Positions 1 through 16,304 of a stretch of DNA of 64,000 nucleotides are shown here, piece by piece. The translations under genes were made by a program, and so were the position numbers. Numbering within the stretch: the stretch's first letter is position 1; the number at the start of each line of letters is the position of its first letter. Below the pieces are notes generated by a model. That model made no database searches. It was not told where the DNA came from and saw nothing but the letters and a program-made list of their open reading frames with translations. Source of the stretch: Hormiphora californensis (lineage: Eukaryota; Ctenophora; Tentaculata; Cydippida; Pleurobrachiidae); the NCBI GenBank assembly GCA_020137815.1, contig CM035350.1, positions 10,418,033 to 10,482,032 on the forward strand, in the 5' to 3' direction.

Positions 1-97
1 GGAACGAGTCATTACTAAGCTGAGTAATCTCCAGTAATATAATCTCTATTAAGTACCCAATAAAACTCCCCCGGTCCCCACACTCCCAGTGCATTAC

Positions 98-4294
<4,197 letters not shown>

Positions 4295-4743
4295 GGTTGC
4301 GAGGGGAGAGAGGAGCCCTGGCTAAAACAGAAAAAGTAGATGAGAATACACACATTTACTCAGAGATTGTGAGAGAGTCTTTCTAACTCAAGTGTTTAGT
4401 AAACAAGAGTTAGAAATCATCAGATGTCAGAGTAACAACAAAGTAGCACTGCTACTAGCAGAGAGGTAATAACACTAACTGGAATGAAATGTCTACAAGA
4501 ATTGTGAATTGTGCTCACTGAAGTAGTGCTGTAACAATGTGTTGCGTGACAAGTAGGGAGGGGACGATAATCTAAACTTGAGTACTGCACTAGGCGTGAT
4601 CTAGGGGGGCAGAGAGGGGCCCACTGCACTTGAGGAGCTAGGTGGGGGGGGGGGGGGCAGAGGGTGAGAGGGGTGGGAAATGGGAAACTACATTCTGAGT
4701 AAGTAACAAGCAGAGATTGACATTGTAAGTTAGAAACTGGAGA

Positions 4744-4748
<5 letters not shown>

Positions 4749-4829
<81 letters not shown>

Positions 4830-4878
4830 TCGTAAACATCGACTGACTGCTGCCGTATGGCCGGACGCTACTCTGAGA

Positions 4879-4965
<87 letters not shown>
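4749..4965. repeat. (GA)n and (CT)n inverted dinucleotide arrays upstream of ADK
   Basis: About 78 bp of (GA)n, a ~57-bp spacer, then about 80 bp of (CT)n on the same strand. The two arrays are reverse complements and could form a long hairpin. They sit about 450 bp 5' of the ADK start, in its probable promoter region. Nothing coding is seen in 4295-5125. Confidence 0.9.
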
Positions 4966-4967
<2 letters not shown>

Positions 4968-5126
4968 GTACTCGCTAGACGTAAACGTGTTACGAGCAAA
5001 GTGAAATGATAGAAGGGGTGAAGGGTAGTGAAGAGGAGAGGGGTGAAGAAGAGATAAGGCAATTTGATTGTAAGACACGCAGAATCAGACACACACAGAG
5101 TAGTAGGAGAAAACTTGAAAACGATA

Positions 5127-5132
5127 TTTATT
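5127..5132 (-). promoter_or_regulatory. Candidate polyadenylation signal of the DEAD-box helicase gene
   Basis: AATAAA on the minus strand about 530 bases beyond the helicase stop codon. No other strong signal was seen nearer. Position-based inference only. Confidence 0.3.
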
Positions 5133-5444
5133 TAAGCAAATCTCTTGTTTATGTAAGAGGAGCATAGTGCTACCCTCTAGTAACGTATAACTATCCTCTA
5201 GAGGCCGGTAATACAGAGATCAATAACCAGAATAACCGGTTCTCAGTCTGGATAAAATATTCAATACCCCCCCCCCCGCTCATCGGTATAATATAACACC
5301 TTACATCAAACATCCCCCCTAATTAATTCCATATTGTCTCACACAGAAGGTGGGTACATGCCCCCTCCCTCGGGTACATTTTATCAGAGTGTAGGTCTTC
5401 TCTTATATCGCCCCTTGCCTAAATCTCTTGACTTCCTCGGGTAC

Positions 5445-5661
5445 ATTTACGCTCCAGTTGCAGATTGGAAACTGGCACCAGGATTGGAAACTGGCACCAG
5501 GAGTTAGCTGGGAGAATCCTTATGAACCATGCTGCGTGCGACATCTTCGATGACTAGCAGGGATTTCGATGTGAATTGCATTGAAAGTAGCGCCACACGC
5601 AGTGTCAGCAGCAGAGTGAATCTCTGGCATCAAGAACCTGGCTCCAGTAGTAAAATCTCTA
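5445..5661. repeat. Dispersed ~220-bp element, copy 1
   Basis: Shares about 200 bp with 26570-26790 in the same orientation: starts near ACGCTCCAGTTGCAGATTGG and ends AATCTCTAACTG. No terminal inverted repeat, A tail or clear Pol III boxes seen; class unknown. The helicase stop codon lies inside this element. Flanking it are two copies of a ~45-bp helicase coding segment (5393-5437 and 5682-5725). Confidence 0.75.
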
Positions 5662-8600
5662 ACTGGGCCCTAATCGGGGGGTAGGCCTTCTCTTATATCG
5701 ACCCTGCCTGAATCTCTTGACCCCCATCTCAGATTTAACAAAGTTCCTGTAGGATTGTTCGTTATCCTCTCTTATCTTTCTTCTCAGTGCGTTGAAGTAC
5801 CCATCCCAATCCGTTACATTCTTGTTTCTGTGGGTGTGCCTGTACACAGACACACTCGCTCCACTAATGCAGTGGTCAGAGAGATAGCGTTTCACTGAGG
5901 ACTCGGCCTGCCATGCCTCCATGGGAGTAGAGAACCACATACAATATAACCTGCATGGAGGAAGGAGTGAAGAGAGGAATCAATAAATTGGAGTGAAGAG
6001 AGGAATCAATAAATTGGAGTGAAGAGAGGAATCAATAAATTGGAGTGAAGAGAGGAATCAATAAATTGGAGTGAAGAGAGGAATCAATAAATTGGAGAGA
6101 GGAATCAATAAATTGGAGAGAGGAATCAATAAATTGGAGTGAAGAGAGGAATCAATAAATTGGAGTAAAGAGAGGAATCAATAAATTGGAGTGAAGAGAG
6201 GAGTCAATAAATTGGAGTGAAGAGAGGAATCAATAAATTGGAGAGAGGAATCAATAAATTGGAGAGAGGAATTAATAAATTGGAGTGAAGAGAGGAATCA
6301 ATAAATTGGAGTGAAGAGAGGAATCAATTTAGGATGGAGGAAGGGGTGAAGAGAGGAATCAATTTAGGATGGAGGAAGGGGTGAAGAGAGGAATCAATTT
6401 AGGATGGAGGAAGGAGTGAAGAGAGGAATCAATCACCATGTAGCTTCACTAGACCTAAATAAAATACAGATGCGGGTCAATATTGTATTTACCTTTTCTT
6501 TGAAATAACTTCAGCTGAGATAGGTTTCAGAGAGAGGTCTGCTATCATTGTATTGTAGAATGAGGGAGGGTTAGTCAGTGAGATATCTACTGAGAATGAA
6601 ACTTCTTGGTTCACTTGGTGTAGAGACAACTCCAGTGCAGAGTTTACCACATCACCACCTTCTTCAGCTGTAACATTTGACTTGTTAATTATCTCTGTGG
6701 GTTAAATACATTGTTGTCCTGGAGATGTGATACTGTGGAGATGATACATTAGTCCTGCAACTAAAAACAAGGTACTGTGGAGATGATACATGTGTGAGAT
6801 TATAATACTCACACAAGAAGGATGTGGCCTGAACAACATCAACACTAACACTGTCCTCCACTAGCTTCAGCAGCTCCCTATCACTTTTATCTGCCACTAT
6901 TACTTGACACTTGCCCTCCCTCCCAGCCCTCCCTGCACGACCCGCCCTGTGCATGTAGCTCTCCAAATCAGGTGCTGGTTGAACCTGGATCACCTGTATA
7001 ACAAGATGGGGGTATCAAGACGGGGGCGGGGGTTCTATTCTGCAGAACAAGATGGAGGTATCAAGACGGGGGGCGGGGGGTTCTATTCTGTATAACAAGA
7101 TGGGGTTATATCAAGAGAGGGGCTGAACCTGGATCACCTGTATAACAAGATGGGGGTATCAAGACGGGGGGTGGGGGGGGGGGTTCTATTCTGCAGAACA
7201 AGATGTAGGTATCAAGAGAGGGGCTGAACCTGGATCACCTGCATAACAAGATGGGGGTATATCAAGACGGGGGGCGGGGGGTTCTATTCTTCAGAACAAG
7301 ATGGAGGTATCAAGAGAGGGGCTGAACCTGGATCACCTGCATAACAAGATGGGGGTATATCAAGACGGGGGGGGGGGGGGGTTCTATTCTGCAGAAAGGA
7401 ACTGATATAATGATCGGCATCAGGAATATCTAGACCACGTGCCCCACGTACCTGTCTACAGTCAGGAATATCTAGACCACGTGCCACGTACCTGTCTACA
7501 GTCAGGAATATCTAGACCACGTGCCACGTACCTGTCTACAGTCAGGAATATCTAGACCACGTGCCCCACGTACCTGTCTACAGTCAGGAATATCTAGACC
7601 ACGTGCCACGTACCTGTCTACAGTCAGGAATATCTAGACCACGTGCCACGTACCTGTCTACAGTCAGGAATATCTAGACCACGTGCCCCACGTACCTGTC
7701 TACAGTCAGGAATATCTAGACCACGTGCCACGTACCTGTCTACAGTCAGGAATATCTAGACCACGTGCCACGTACCTGTCTACAGTCAGGAATATCTAGA
7801 CCACGTGCCACGTACCTGTCTACAGTCAGGAATATCTAGACCACGTGCCACGTACCTGTCTACAGTCAGGAATATCTAGACCACGTGCCACGTACCTGTC
7901 TACAGTCAGGAATATCTAGACCACGTGCCACGTACCTGTCTACAGTCAGGAATATCTAGACCACGTGCCACGTACCTGTCTACAGTCAGGAATATCTAGA
8001 CCACGTGCCACGTACCTGTCTACAGTCAGGAATATCTAGACCACGTGCCACGTACCTGTCTACAGTCAGGAATATCTAGACCACGTGCCACGTACCTGTC
8101 TACAGTCAGGAATATCTAGACCACGTGCCACGTACCTGTCTACAGTCAGGAATATCTAGACCACGTGCCCACGTACCTGTCTACAGTCAGGAATATCTAG
8201 ACCACGTGCCACGTACCTGTCTACAGTCAGGAATATCTAGACCACGTGCCCACGTACCTGTCTACAGTCAGGAATATCTAGACCACGTGCCCACGTACCT
8301 GTCTACAGTCAGGAATATCTAGACCACGTGCCACGTACCTGTCTACAGTCAGGAATATCTAGACCACGTGCCACGTACCTGTCTACAGTCAGGAATATCT
8401 AGACCACGTGCCACGTACCTGTCTACAGTCAGGAATATCTAGACCACGTGCCACGTACCTGTCTACAGTCAGGAATATCTAGACCACGTGCCACGTACCT
8501 GTCTACAGTCAGGAATATCTAGACCACGTGCCACGTACCTGTCTACAGTCAGGAATATCTAGACCACGTGCCCCACGTACCTGTCTACAGTCAGGAATAT

Positions 8601-11600
8601 CTAGACCACGTGCCACGTACCTGTCTACAGTCAGGAATATCTAGACCACGTGCCACGTACCTGTCTACAGTCAGGAATATCTAGACCACGTGCCACGTAC
8701 CTGTCTACAGTCAGGAATATCTAGACCACGTGCCACGTACCTGTCTACAGTCAGGAATATCTAGACCACGTGCCACGTACCTGTCTACAGTCAGGAATAT
8801 CTAGACCACGTGCCACGTACCTGTCTACAGTCAGGAATATCTAGACCACGTGCCACGTACCTGTCTACAGTCAGGAATATCTAGACCACGTGCCACGTAC
8901 CTGTCTACAGTCAGGAATATCTAGACCACGTGCCACGTACCTGTCTACAGTCAGGAATATCTAGACCACGTGCCACGTACCTGTCTACAGTCAGGAATAT
9001 CTAGACCACGTGCCACGTACCTGTCTACAGTCAGGAATATCTAGACCACGTGCCACGTACCTGTCTACAGTCAGGAATATCTAGACCACGTGCCACGTAC
9101 CTGTCTACAGTCAGGAATATCTAGACCACGTGCCCCACGTACCTGTCTACAGTCAGGAATATCTAGACCACGTGCCACGTACCTGTCTACAGTCAGGAAT
9201 ATCTAGACCACGTGCCACGTACCTGTCTACAGTCAGGAATATCTAGACCACGTGCCACGTACCTGTCTACAGTCAGGAATATCTAGACCACGTGCCACGT
9301 ACCTGTCTACAGTCAGGAATATCTAGACCACGTGCCACGTACCTGTCTACAGTCAGGAATATCTAGACCACGTGCCACGTACCTGTCTACAGTCAGGAAT
9401 ATCTAGACCACGTGCCCCACGTACCTGTCTACAGTCAGGAATATCTAGACCACGTGCCACGTACCTGTCTACAGTCAGGAATATCTAGACCACGTGCCAC
9501 GTACCTGTCTACAGTCAGGAATATCTAGACCACGTGCCACGTACCTGTCTACAGTCAGGAATATCTAGACCACGTGCCACGTACCTGTCTACAGTCAGGA
9601 ATATCTAGACCACGTGCCACGTACCTGTCTACAGTCAGGAATATCTAGACCACGTGCCACGTACCTGTCTACAGTCAGGAATATCTAGACCACGTGCCAC
9701 GTACCTGTCTACAGTCAGGAATATCTAGACCACGTGCCACGTACCTGTCTACAGTCAGGAATATCTAGACCACGTGCCACGTACCTGTCTACAGTCAGGA
9801 ATATCTAGACCACGTGCCACGTACCTGTCTACAGTCAGGAATATCTAGACCACGTGCCACGTACCTGTCTACAGTCAGGAATATCTAGACCACGTGCCAC
9901 GTACCTGTCTACAGTCAGGAATATCTAGACCACGTGCCACGTACCTGTCTACAGTCAGGAATATCTAGACCACGTGCCACGTACCTGTCTACAGTCAGGA
10001 ATATCTAGACCACGTGCCACGTACCTGTCTACAGTCAGGAATATCTAGACCACGTGCCACGTACCTGTCTACAGTCAGGAATATCTAGACCACGTGCCAC
10101 GTACCTGTCTACAGTCAGGAATATCTAGACCACGTGCCACGTACCTGTCTACAGTCAGGAATATCTAGACCACGTGCCACGTACCTGTCTACAGTCAGGA
10201 ATATCTAGACCACGTGCCACGTACCTGTCTACAGTCAGGAATATCTAGACCACGTGCCACGTACCTGTCTACAGTCAGGAATATCTAGACCACGTGCCAC
10301 GTACCTGTCTACAGTCAGGAATATCTAGACCACGTGCCACGTACCTGTCTACAGTCAGGAATATCTAGACCACGTGCCACGTACCTGTCTACAGTCAGGA
10401 ATATCTAGACCACGTGCCACGTACCTGTCTACAGTCAGGAATATCTAGACCACGTGCCACGTACCTGTCTACAGTCAGGAATATCTAGACCACGTGCCAC
10501 GTACCTGTCTACAGTCAGGAATATCTAGACCACGTGCCACGTACCTGTCTACAGTCAGGAATATCTAGACCACGTGCCACGTACCTGTCTACAGTCAGGA
10601 ATATCTAGACCACGTGCCACGTACCTGTCTACAGTCAGGAATATCTAGACCACGTGCCACGTACCTGTCTACAGTCAGGAATATCTAGACCACGTGCCAC
10701 GTACCTGTCTACAGTCAGGAATATCTAGACCACGTGCCACGTACCTGTCTACAGTCAGGAATATCTAGACCACGTGCCACGTACCTGTCTACAGTCAGGA
10801 ATATCTAGACCACGTGCCACGTACCTGTCTACAGTCAGGAATATCTAGACCACGTGCCACGTACCTGTCTACAGTCAGGAATATCTAGACCACGTGCCAC
10901 GTACCTGTCTACAGTCAGGAATATCTAGACCACGTGCCACGTACCTGTCTACAGTCAGGAATATCTAGACCACGTGCCACGTACCTGTCTACAGTCAGGA
11001 ATATCTAGACCACGTGCCACGTACCTGTCTACAGTCAGGAATATCTAGACCACGTGCCACGTACCTGTCTACAGTCAGGAATATCTAGACCACGTGCCAC
11101 GTACCTGTCTACAGTCAGGAATATCTAGACCACGTGCCACGTACCTGTCTACAGTCAGGAATATCTAGACCACGTGCCACGTACCTGTCTACAGTCAGGA
11201 ATATCTAGACCACGTGCCACGTACCTGTCTACAGTCAGGAATATCTAGACCACGTGCCACGGACCTGTCTACAGTCAGGAATATCTAGACCACGTGCCAC
11301 GTACCTGTCTACAGTCAGGAATATCTAGACCACGTCCACGTACCTGTCTACAAGTCAGATATCTAGAACACGTGCCACGTAACCTGTCTACAGTCAGGAA
11401 TATCTAGACCACGTGCCACTACCTGGTTTTAACCCCGAGTTTTTAGAATATCAGCCACGTGCCCCATACCCGTCACTCAGGAATTCTAGCCAGGCCCCCA
11501 CCTTCTCATCAAATTCAGACCCCCCTGCCACTATTCAGTGCGCTAGGATGGAAAAAAATCCTTCCAAAAACAGATATTGATTCTTCTTTCAGAGGGGTGA

Positions 11601-13565
11601 GGGGCCCCGCATAGAGGGGGGAGAGCCCAGATTTACACCTGGGGTTTTAAAAGGGGGTTTATAGGTGACCCTAGACAGGGTTTAACAGGGTGACCCCATA
11701 ACAGGTGTTAAAAGGGTGGGTGTTAACAGGTGGGTGTTAAACATGGTGCCCTGACAGGGTTATCAGGGGACCCTTACGGTGTTAACAGGGTGGGTTTATC
11801 ATGGTGACCCTAGGACGGGTTAACGGGGGGGTTAATTTGGGGGGGTTATCATGTACCCTAGTGACGGGTTAACATGGTACCCCTTGACAGGGGTTCAGGG
11901 GGGGTGTTATCATGGGGGCCCAGGGCAGGGGGTTTAAAAGGGGGGGTTATCAGGTGCCCCCATGACGGTGTTTAAAATGGTGACCCTATGACGGGGGTGT
12001 TAACAGGGTGGGTGTTATCATGGTGACCCTAGTGACAGGGTGTTAACAGGGTGACCCTAGTAACAGGGTGTTAACAGGGTGGGTGTTATCATGGTGGGTG
12101 TTATCATGGTGACCCTAGTGACAGGGTGTTATCATGGTGACCCTAGTGACAGGGTGTTAACAGGGTGGGTGTTATCATGGTGACCCTAGTGACAGGGTGT
12201 TAACAGGGTGGGTGTTATCATGGTGGGTGTTATCATGGTGACCCTAGTGACAGGGTGTTAACATGGTGACCCTAGTGACAGGGTGTTAACAGGGTGGGTG
12301 TTATCATGGTGACCCTAGTGACAGGGTGTTATCATGGTGGGTGTTATCATGGTGACCCTAGTGACAGGGTGTTAACATGGTGACCCTAGTGACAGGGTGT
12401 TAACAGGGTGGGTGTTATCATGGTGACCCTAGTGACAGGGTGTTAACAGGGTGGGTGTTATCATGGTGACCCTAGTGACAGGGTGTTAACAGGGTGGGTG
12501 TTATCATGGTGGGTGTTATCATGGTGACCCTAGTGACAGGGTGTTAACATGGTGACCCTAGTGACAGGGTGTTAACAGGGTGGGTGTTATCATGGTGGGT
12601 GTTAACAGGGTGGGTGTTATCATGGTGACCCTAGTGACAGGGTGTTAACATGGTGACCCTAGTGACAGGGTGTTATCATGGTGACCCCAGTGACAGGGTG
12701 TTAACATGGTGGGTGTTATCATGGTGACCCTAGTGACAGGGTGTTAACATGGTGACCCTAGTGACAGGGTGTTAACAGGGTGACCCTAGTGACAGGGTGT
12801 TAACAGGGTGACCCTAGTGACAGGGTGTTAACAGGGTGGGTGTTAACATGGTGACCCTAGTGACAGGGTGTTAACATGGTGACCCTAGTGACAGGGTGGG
12901 TGTTAACAGGGTGGGTGTTAACAGGGTGGGTGTTAACATGGTGACCCTAGTGACAGGGTGTTAACATGGTGACCCTAGTGACAGGGTGTTGTAGTTGTGA
13001 CCACTGGTTACTTGGGGCTTACTTCTATGCTGTGTTCCTATGTTCACCCTTGTTATATACCTCTTGAAGACTCTCTGCTATCTCCTTCCTTTGTACAAAC
13101 ACCATGACTGCCTCAGGGTTCTCTCCCAACAGGTGCAGCAGGGTGTCAGTACGGCGGTGAGGTGGGGACACAACCCACTGGTGGGAGAGGGTGGATGGGA
13201 CAACCTGACCACTAGATATCACTTCTACATCACATTTCATCATGGACTTGAGATGGTCCAGATCGGGCAGAGTGGCAGAGGTAACTATCCATTGGGCCTG
13301 GAATTAGTTGGAATAGTTTATACAACAAGTAATGTTTCACATACTACTACCACACACAATACCTTTCTGAAGTTTCTTAGATACACCAATTAGTAATGTT
13401 ACACATTTTAGTACCACTACTTCGTAGTTTACCTTTCTGTTTCGACCGATGGTCCGGATAATATGCTCCGTTTGGTTGCTAAAGTCTGGTCCAAGCAGCC
13501 GGTCATATTCGTCCATGACACACATGGATACATTGTGCAACCTGCAGGCGAGAGAGAGAGAGAGA

Positions 13566-13610
<45 letters not shown>

Positions 13611-16023
13611 CCGAGAGAGAGCAGAGAGAGGCGAGAGAGAGAGAGAGACTAGAGACTCGCTGCTCAAGATGAGTTCTGTCGCGCGCGATCTCGAGATCTA
13701 GCGACTCTCTCGACACGTTTCTGACGCGACTCTCTCTCGCGAGCTCATGACTCGCTCTCCCAGGCAGCAGGTCTCTACTGAGCCGGTCCCGCCTCTCGAT
13801 CTCATCTTACTCCCGCGCGAGTCTCGTGCGCAACCGTCTCGTCTCGCGCGAGTAGCCGCGTGTGTTCCTTTATTAAATTTGCAAGAGATCCATTATGTGC
13901 ATGTCACGATGAATAGGAGAGAGAGAGAGGAAGATTAAAGGAGTCGGTATACTGGCTGCAGATCTCTCTGTACAACTAAAACAGGAGCGTGTGTAGTACA
14001 CACTGTGTACTTACTTGAAGAGACCCTGTTTGATGACTTTATTGACGGTGGCAGGTGTACCTATAACCACGGGAGCTGGGGTGAACCGGCCCTTTCCAGT
14101 CAACAGAGAGATAGGGGAGGAGTAGGGTAACAAGCTAACTAACCGCCTGAAAGGTGGAGGTATTAGTCAACAGAGAGACAGGGGAGGAGTAGGGTAACAA
14201 GCTAACTAATCGCCTGAAAGGTGGAGGTATTAGACAACAGAGAGATAGGGGAGGAGTAGGGTAACAGGCTTACTAATCGCCTGAAACATGACGGCATGGT
14301 GTTATATTGATTCCCTAGCAGCTAACCTCTATCCCCTAAGAAGTCAAGGTATACCTCCATCACCCCCACCCACGGCCCATCCACCCAAGAAGTCAAGATA
14401 TACCTCCATCACCCCCAACCGCGGCCCACCCCCCCCCCATATGTCAAGATATAACACCTCCTCCCATATCTTACGAGTATATTTGCTCAGAGAGCTCCTT
14501 GGTAGGTGTTACAACTAGACAGATATACCTCCTCCCCCACCCCACCCACACCCCCACCCCCACCCCACCCACCTCTTCCCATTGCTTACGAGTATATTTG
14601 CTCAGAGAGCTCCTTGGTAGGTGTTAGAACTAGACAGATATACCTCCTCCAACACCCCACCCACACCCCCACCCCACCCACCTCCTCCCATATCTTACGA
14701 GTATATTTGCTCAGAGAGCTCCTTGGTAGGTGTTAGAACTAGACAGATATACCTCCTCCCCCACCCCACCCACACCCCCACCCCCACCCCACCCACCTCC
14801 TCCCATATCTTACGAGTATATTTGCTCAGAGAGCTCCTTGGTAGGTGTTAGAACTAGACAGATATACCTCCGTCCTCCTCCCCCACCCACCTCCTCCCAT
14901 ATCTTACGAGTATATTTGCTCAGAGAGCTCCTTGGTAGGTGTTAGAACTAGACAGATATACCTCCGTCCTCCTCCCCCACCCACCTCCTCCCATATCTTA
15001 CGAGTATATTTGCTCAGAGAGCTCCTTGGTAGGTGTTAGAACTAGACAGATATACCTCCTCCAACACCCCACCCACACCCCCACCCCCACCCCACCCACC
15101 TCCTCCCATTGCTTACGAGTATATTTGCTCAGAGAGCTCCTTGGTAGGTGTTAGAACTAGACAGGGATTCTCAAGACTCAGCTCCCCTTTCAGAACCCTG
15201 TTGATAACTGGGATTGCAAATGTCAGGGTCTTCCCACTTCCAGTCTCAGCCTGAACCACAACACTCCTGTAGTAGTAGAAAGGTACTTTTATTAAGTAGG
15301 GAAGATAAAGGGGGCTGAGAGAGGAGGCAGACTCCTGTTATAGTAAGAAGGTACTTTTATTATTGAGGCAATAAAGGGGGCTGAGGTACCACACTAGCAG
15401 GGGGGAGGGGGTGCTGTCCAAGCTTCCTGTTTACACGCTGCATATTATGACAAATATGTTTCAACACTCTCTCACGGCCCACTTGTCTGTCGCGGCTATG
15501 TGTTTCTAAATAACCAGAGTATGATCATGTTTACACTTCTAAGGTAGATAGATCTCTATAGAGTTAATTCAATGAATGTATCACTGCCCCTACCTGTTAT
15601 CAAGTGTAGCAGGTAGAACATCATTCTGGACCCCCAGGGTGTCCTGGAACTCTGAATTCAGTCTGGTTACCTAGTTACTTAGTAACCTAGTTACCTGTTA
15701 GCTAGTGTAGCAGGTAGAACATCATTCTGGACCCCCAGGGTGTCCTGGAACTCTGAATTAAGTCGGGCACACAAACTGGATTCTAGTTGAGGGAACCCTG
15801 AGAATGCGGCTGAGGTGACAGGCTGTAAGACACTTCCCTGAACCTTCCTGACCCTCCTTCTCTTATCCTGACGTTTCAATAAAGCAGGGGCTTCCAACCA
15901 ATTGGGGGGTTTTCTAGCAGCAGCCTTTTTCAGTTTGTTCTGAGCGAGAGTCTCAGCCAAAAGGTCAACAATTGGATCTTGAGTTGTTGAGAGATAGCGG
16001 GCTGAGATTCGCCTCAGAAACAT
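5659..16023 (-). CDS. DEAD-box RNA helicase, probably mitochondrial (DDX28-like)
   Basis: ATP-dependent RNA helicase, likely in mitochondrial RNA or ribosome metabolism. Exons (minus): 15695-16023 (start), 15117-15266, 14015-14146, 13433-13541, 13061-13297, exon 6 (3' end in the 7420-11440 array, 5' part in the poor segment 11440-11560), 6813-6993, 6493-6667, 5659-5950 (stop). All phases agree except where exon 6 is unreadable. N terminus MFLRRISARYLSTTQ is basic and amphipathic, as for a mitochondrial presequence. Motifs in order: Q-motif glutamine (TLGVQNDVLPATL), I AETGSGKT, Ia LTPTKELSEQIY, Ib-like TPATVN, II DEYD (not DEAD), III TSATL, IV VMVFVQRK, V ARGLDIPD, VI HRAGRAGRAGR. A ~155-residue basic C-terminal extension is unlike DDX28 itself, so DDX21-type ancestry is possible. 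The last codons and stop come from a dispersed element. Confidence 0.88.
5951..6440. repeat. 26-bp tandem array at helicase exon 9 acceptor
   Basis: Units of GAGTGAAGAGAGGAATCAAT plus AAATTG, with ATGGAGGAAGG-containing variants at both ends. It begins at the acceptor (minus CTTCCTCCATGCAG). Copies at 6330-6420 keep CTTCCTCCATCC but lack the AG. Confidence 0.85.
6994..7400. repeat. Tandem copies of helicase exon 7 acceptor plus exon start
   Basis: Three extra copies (near 7124-7150, 7226-7250, 7324-7350) of minus CTTGTTATACAGGTGATCC followed by AGGTTCAG, the true acceptor and first ~16 exon bases. They are joined by G-rich spacers with GGTATCAAGACGGGGG and TTCTATTCTGCAGAA. Confidence 0.8.
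7420..11440. repeat. 40-bp satellite (~100 copies) made of helicase motif V exon end plus 5' splice site
   Basis: Unit GTCAGGAATATCTAGACCAC plus GTGCCACGTACCTGTCTACA. On the minus strand it encodes ARGLDIPDCRQ followed by the donor GTACGTGG. Rare units are 41-42 bp (GTGCCCCACG). Copies are almost identical over 3.8 kb; only the leftmost (7420-7440) differs, reading ARGLDIPDADHYIS. Each unit contains the E-box CACGTG. Copies right of about 11330 degrade by indels. Confidence 0.92.
11330..11990. other. Low-quality or rapidly degraded segment between two satellites
   Basis: Both neighbouring repeats become riddled with single-base indels here, and normal repeats resume on each side. Remnants of helicase exon 6 appear readable on the minus strand near 11470-11530 (SEFDEKVGAWLEFL). 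This looks like an unpolished long-read consensus rather than biology. Confidence 0.6.
11990..13005. repeat. GTGACCCTAGTGACAGGGTGTTAACA satellite, helicase intron 5
   Basis: Tandem array of two interleaved units, GGTGACCCTAGTGACAGGGT plus GTTAACA, and GGGTGGGTGTTATCAT. No coding content. It ends about 55 bases before the exon 5 donor at 13059-13060. Confidence 0.85.
13545..13650. repeat. (GA)n microsatellite at helicase exon 4 acceptor
   Basis: Imperfect (GA)n starting three bases beyond the acceptor CAG. 13650-14010 is intron rich in CG and CTCGCG with no recognisable feature. Confidence 0.85.
14093..14285. repeat. Tandem copies of helicase exon 3 5' end plus acceptor
   Basis: Three ~65-bp copies of GTCAACAGAGAGATAGGGGA ... 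CGCCTGAAAGGTGGAGGTAT. The leftmost is the real exon start (14146). The other two reproduce ~50 exon bases plus the acceptor CCTCCACCTTTCAG. Confidence 0.88.
14465..15160. repeat. Tandem copies of helicase exon 2 3' end (motif Ia) plus donor
   Basis: Six extra copies, spaced 94-115 bp, of minus CTAGTTCTAACACCTACCAA...ATATACTC|GTAAG, which encodes LVLTPTKELSEQIYS followed by the donor. Only the rightmost copy (15117-) continues into the rest of the exon. Spacers are CCACCCACACCCCC-rich. Confidence 0.9.
15590..15790. repeat. Two-copy duplication of helicase exon 1 3' end plus donor
   Basis: 15597-15664 repeats 15697-15764: CAGGTAGAACATCATTCTGG and following bases, including the donor side. The left copy is not needed for the gene model. 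Confidence 0.85.
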
Positions 16024-16304
16024 GCCTTTAACAGAGAAAACGCTAATTAATCACTTGCTAACTAATAACAACCCACTAGAATAACATATTCCAGTCATGA
16101 CACATTCTCAAATTGCAATATCAAATTGTAATATCAAATTGTAATATCAAATTGTAATATTAAATTGTAATAATATCAAACAAACATCATACAACAGCTG
16201 ATATACTGTTCATTTCACAAAAAACTCAAATATAAATTATAATAGTCAAAAACTCAACAAGAAGTGTTGTTAGTAGAGGGGGTTGCTCAATTTGTGCTTA
16301 CTAA

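Noticed and set aside
7420-11440. CRISPR-like array (regular 40-bp repeats)
   Set aside because: Repeats are contiguous with no spacers, the DNA is eukaryotic, and the unit is a helicase exon fragment.
14288-15254. Plus-strand proline/histidine-rich frames with repeated ISYEYICSESSLVGV
   Set aside because: Antisense of the duplicated helicase motif Ia exon end.
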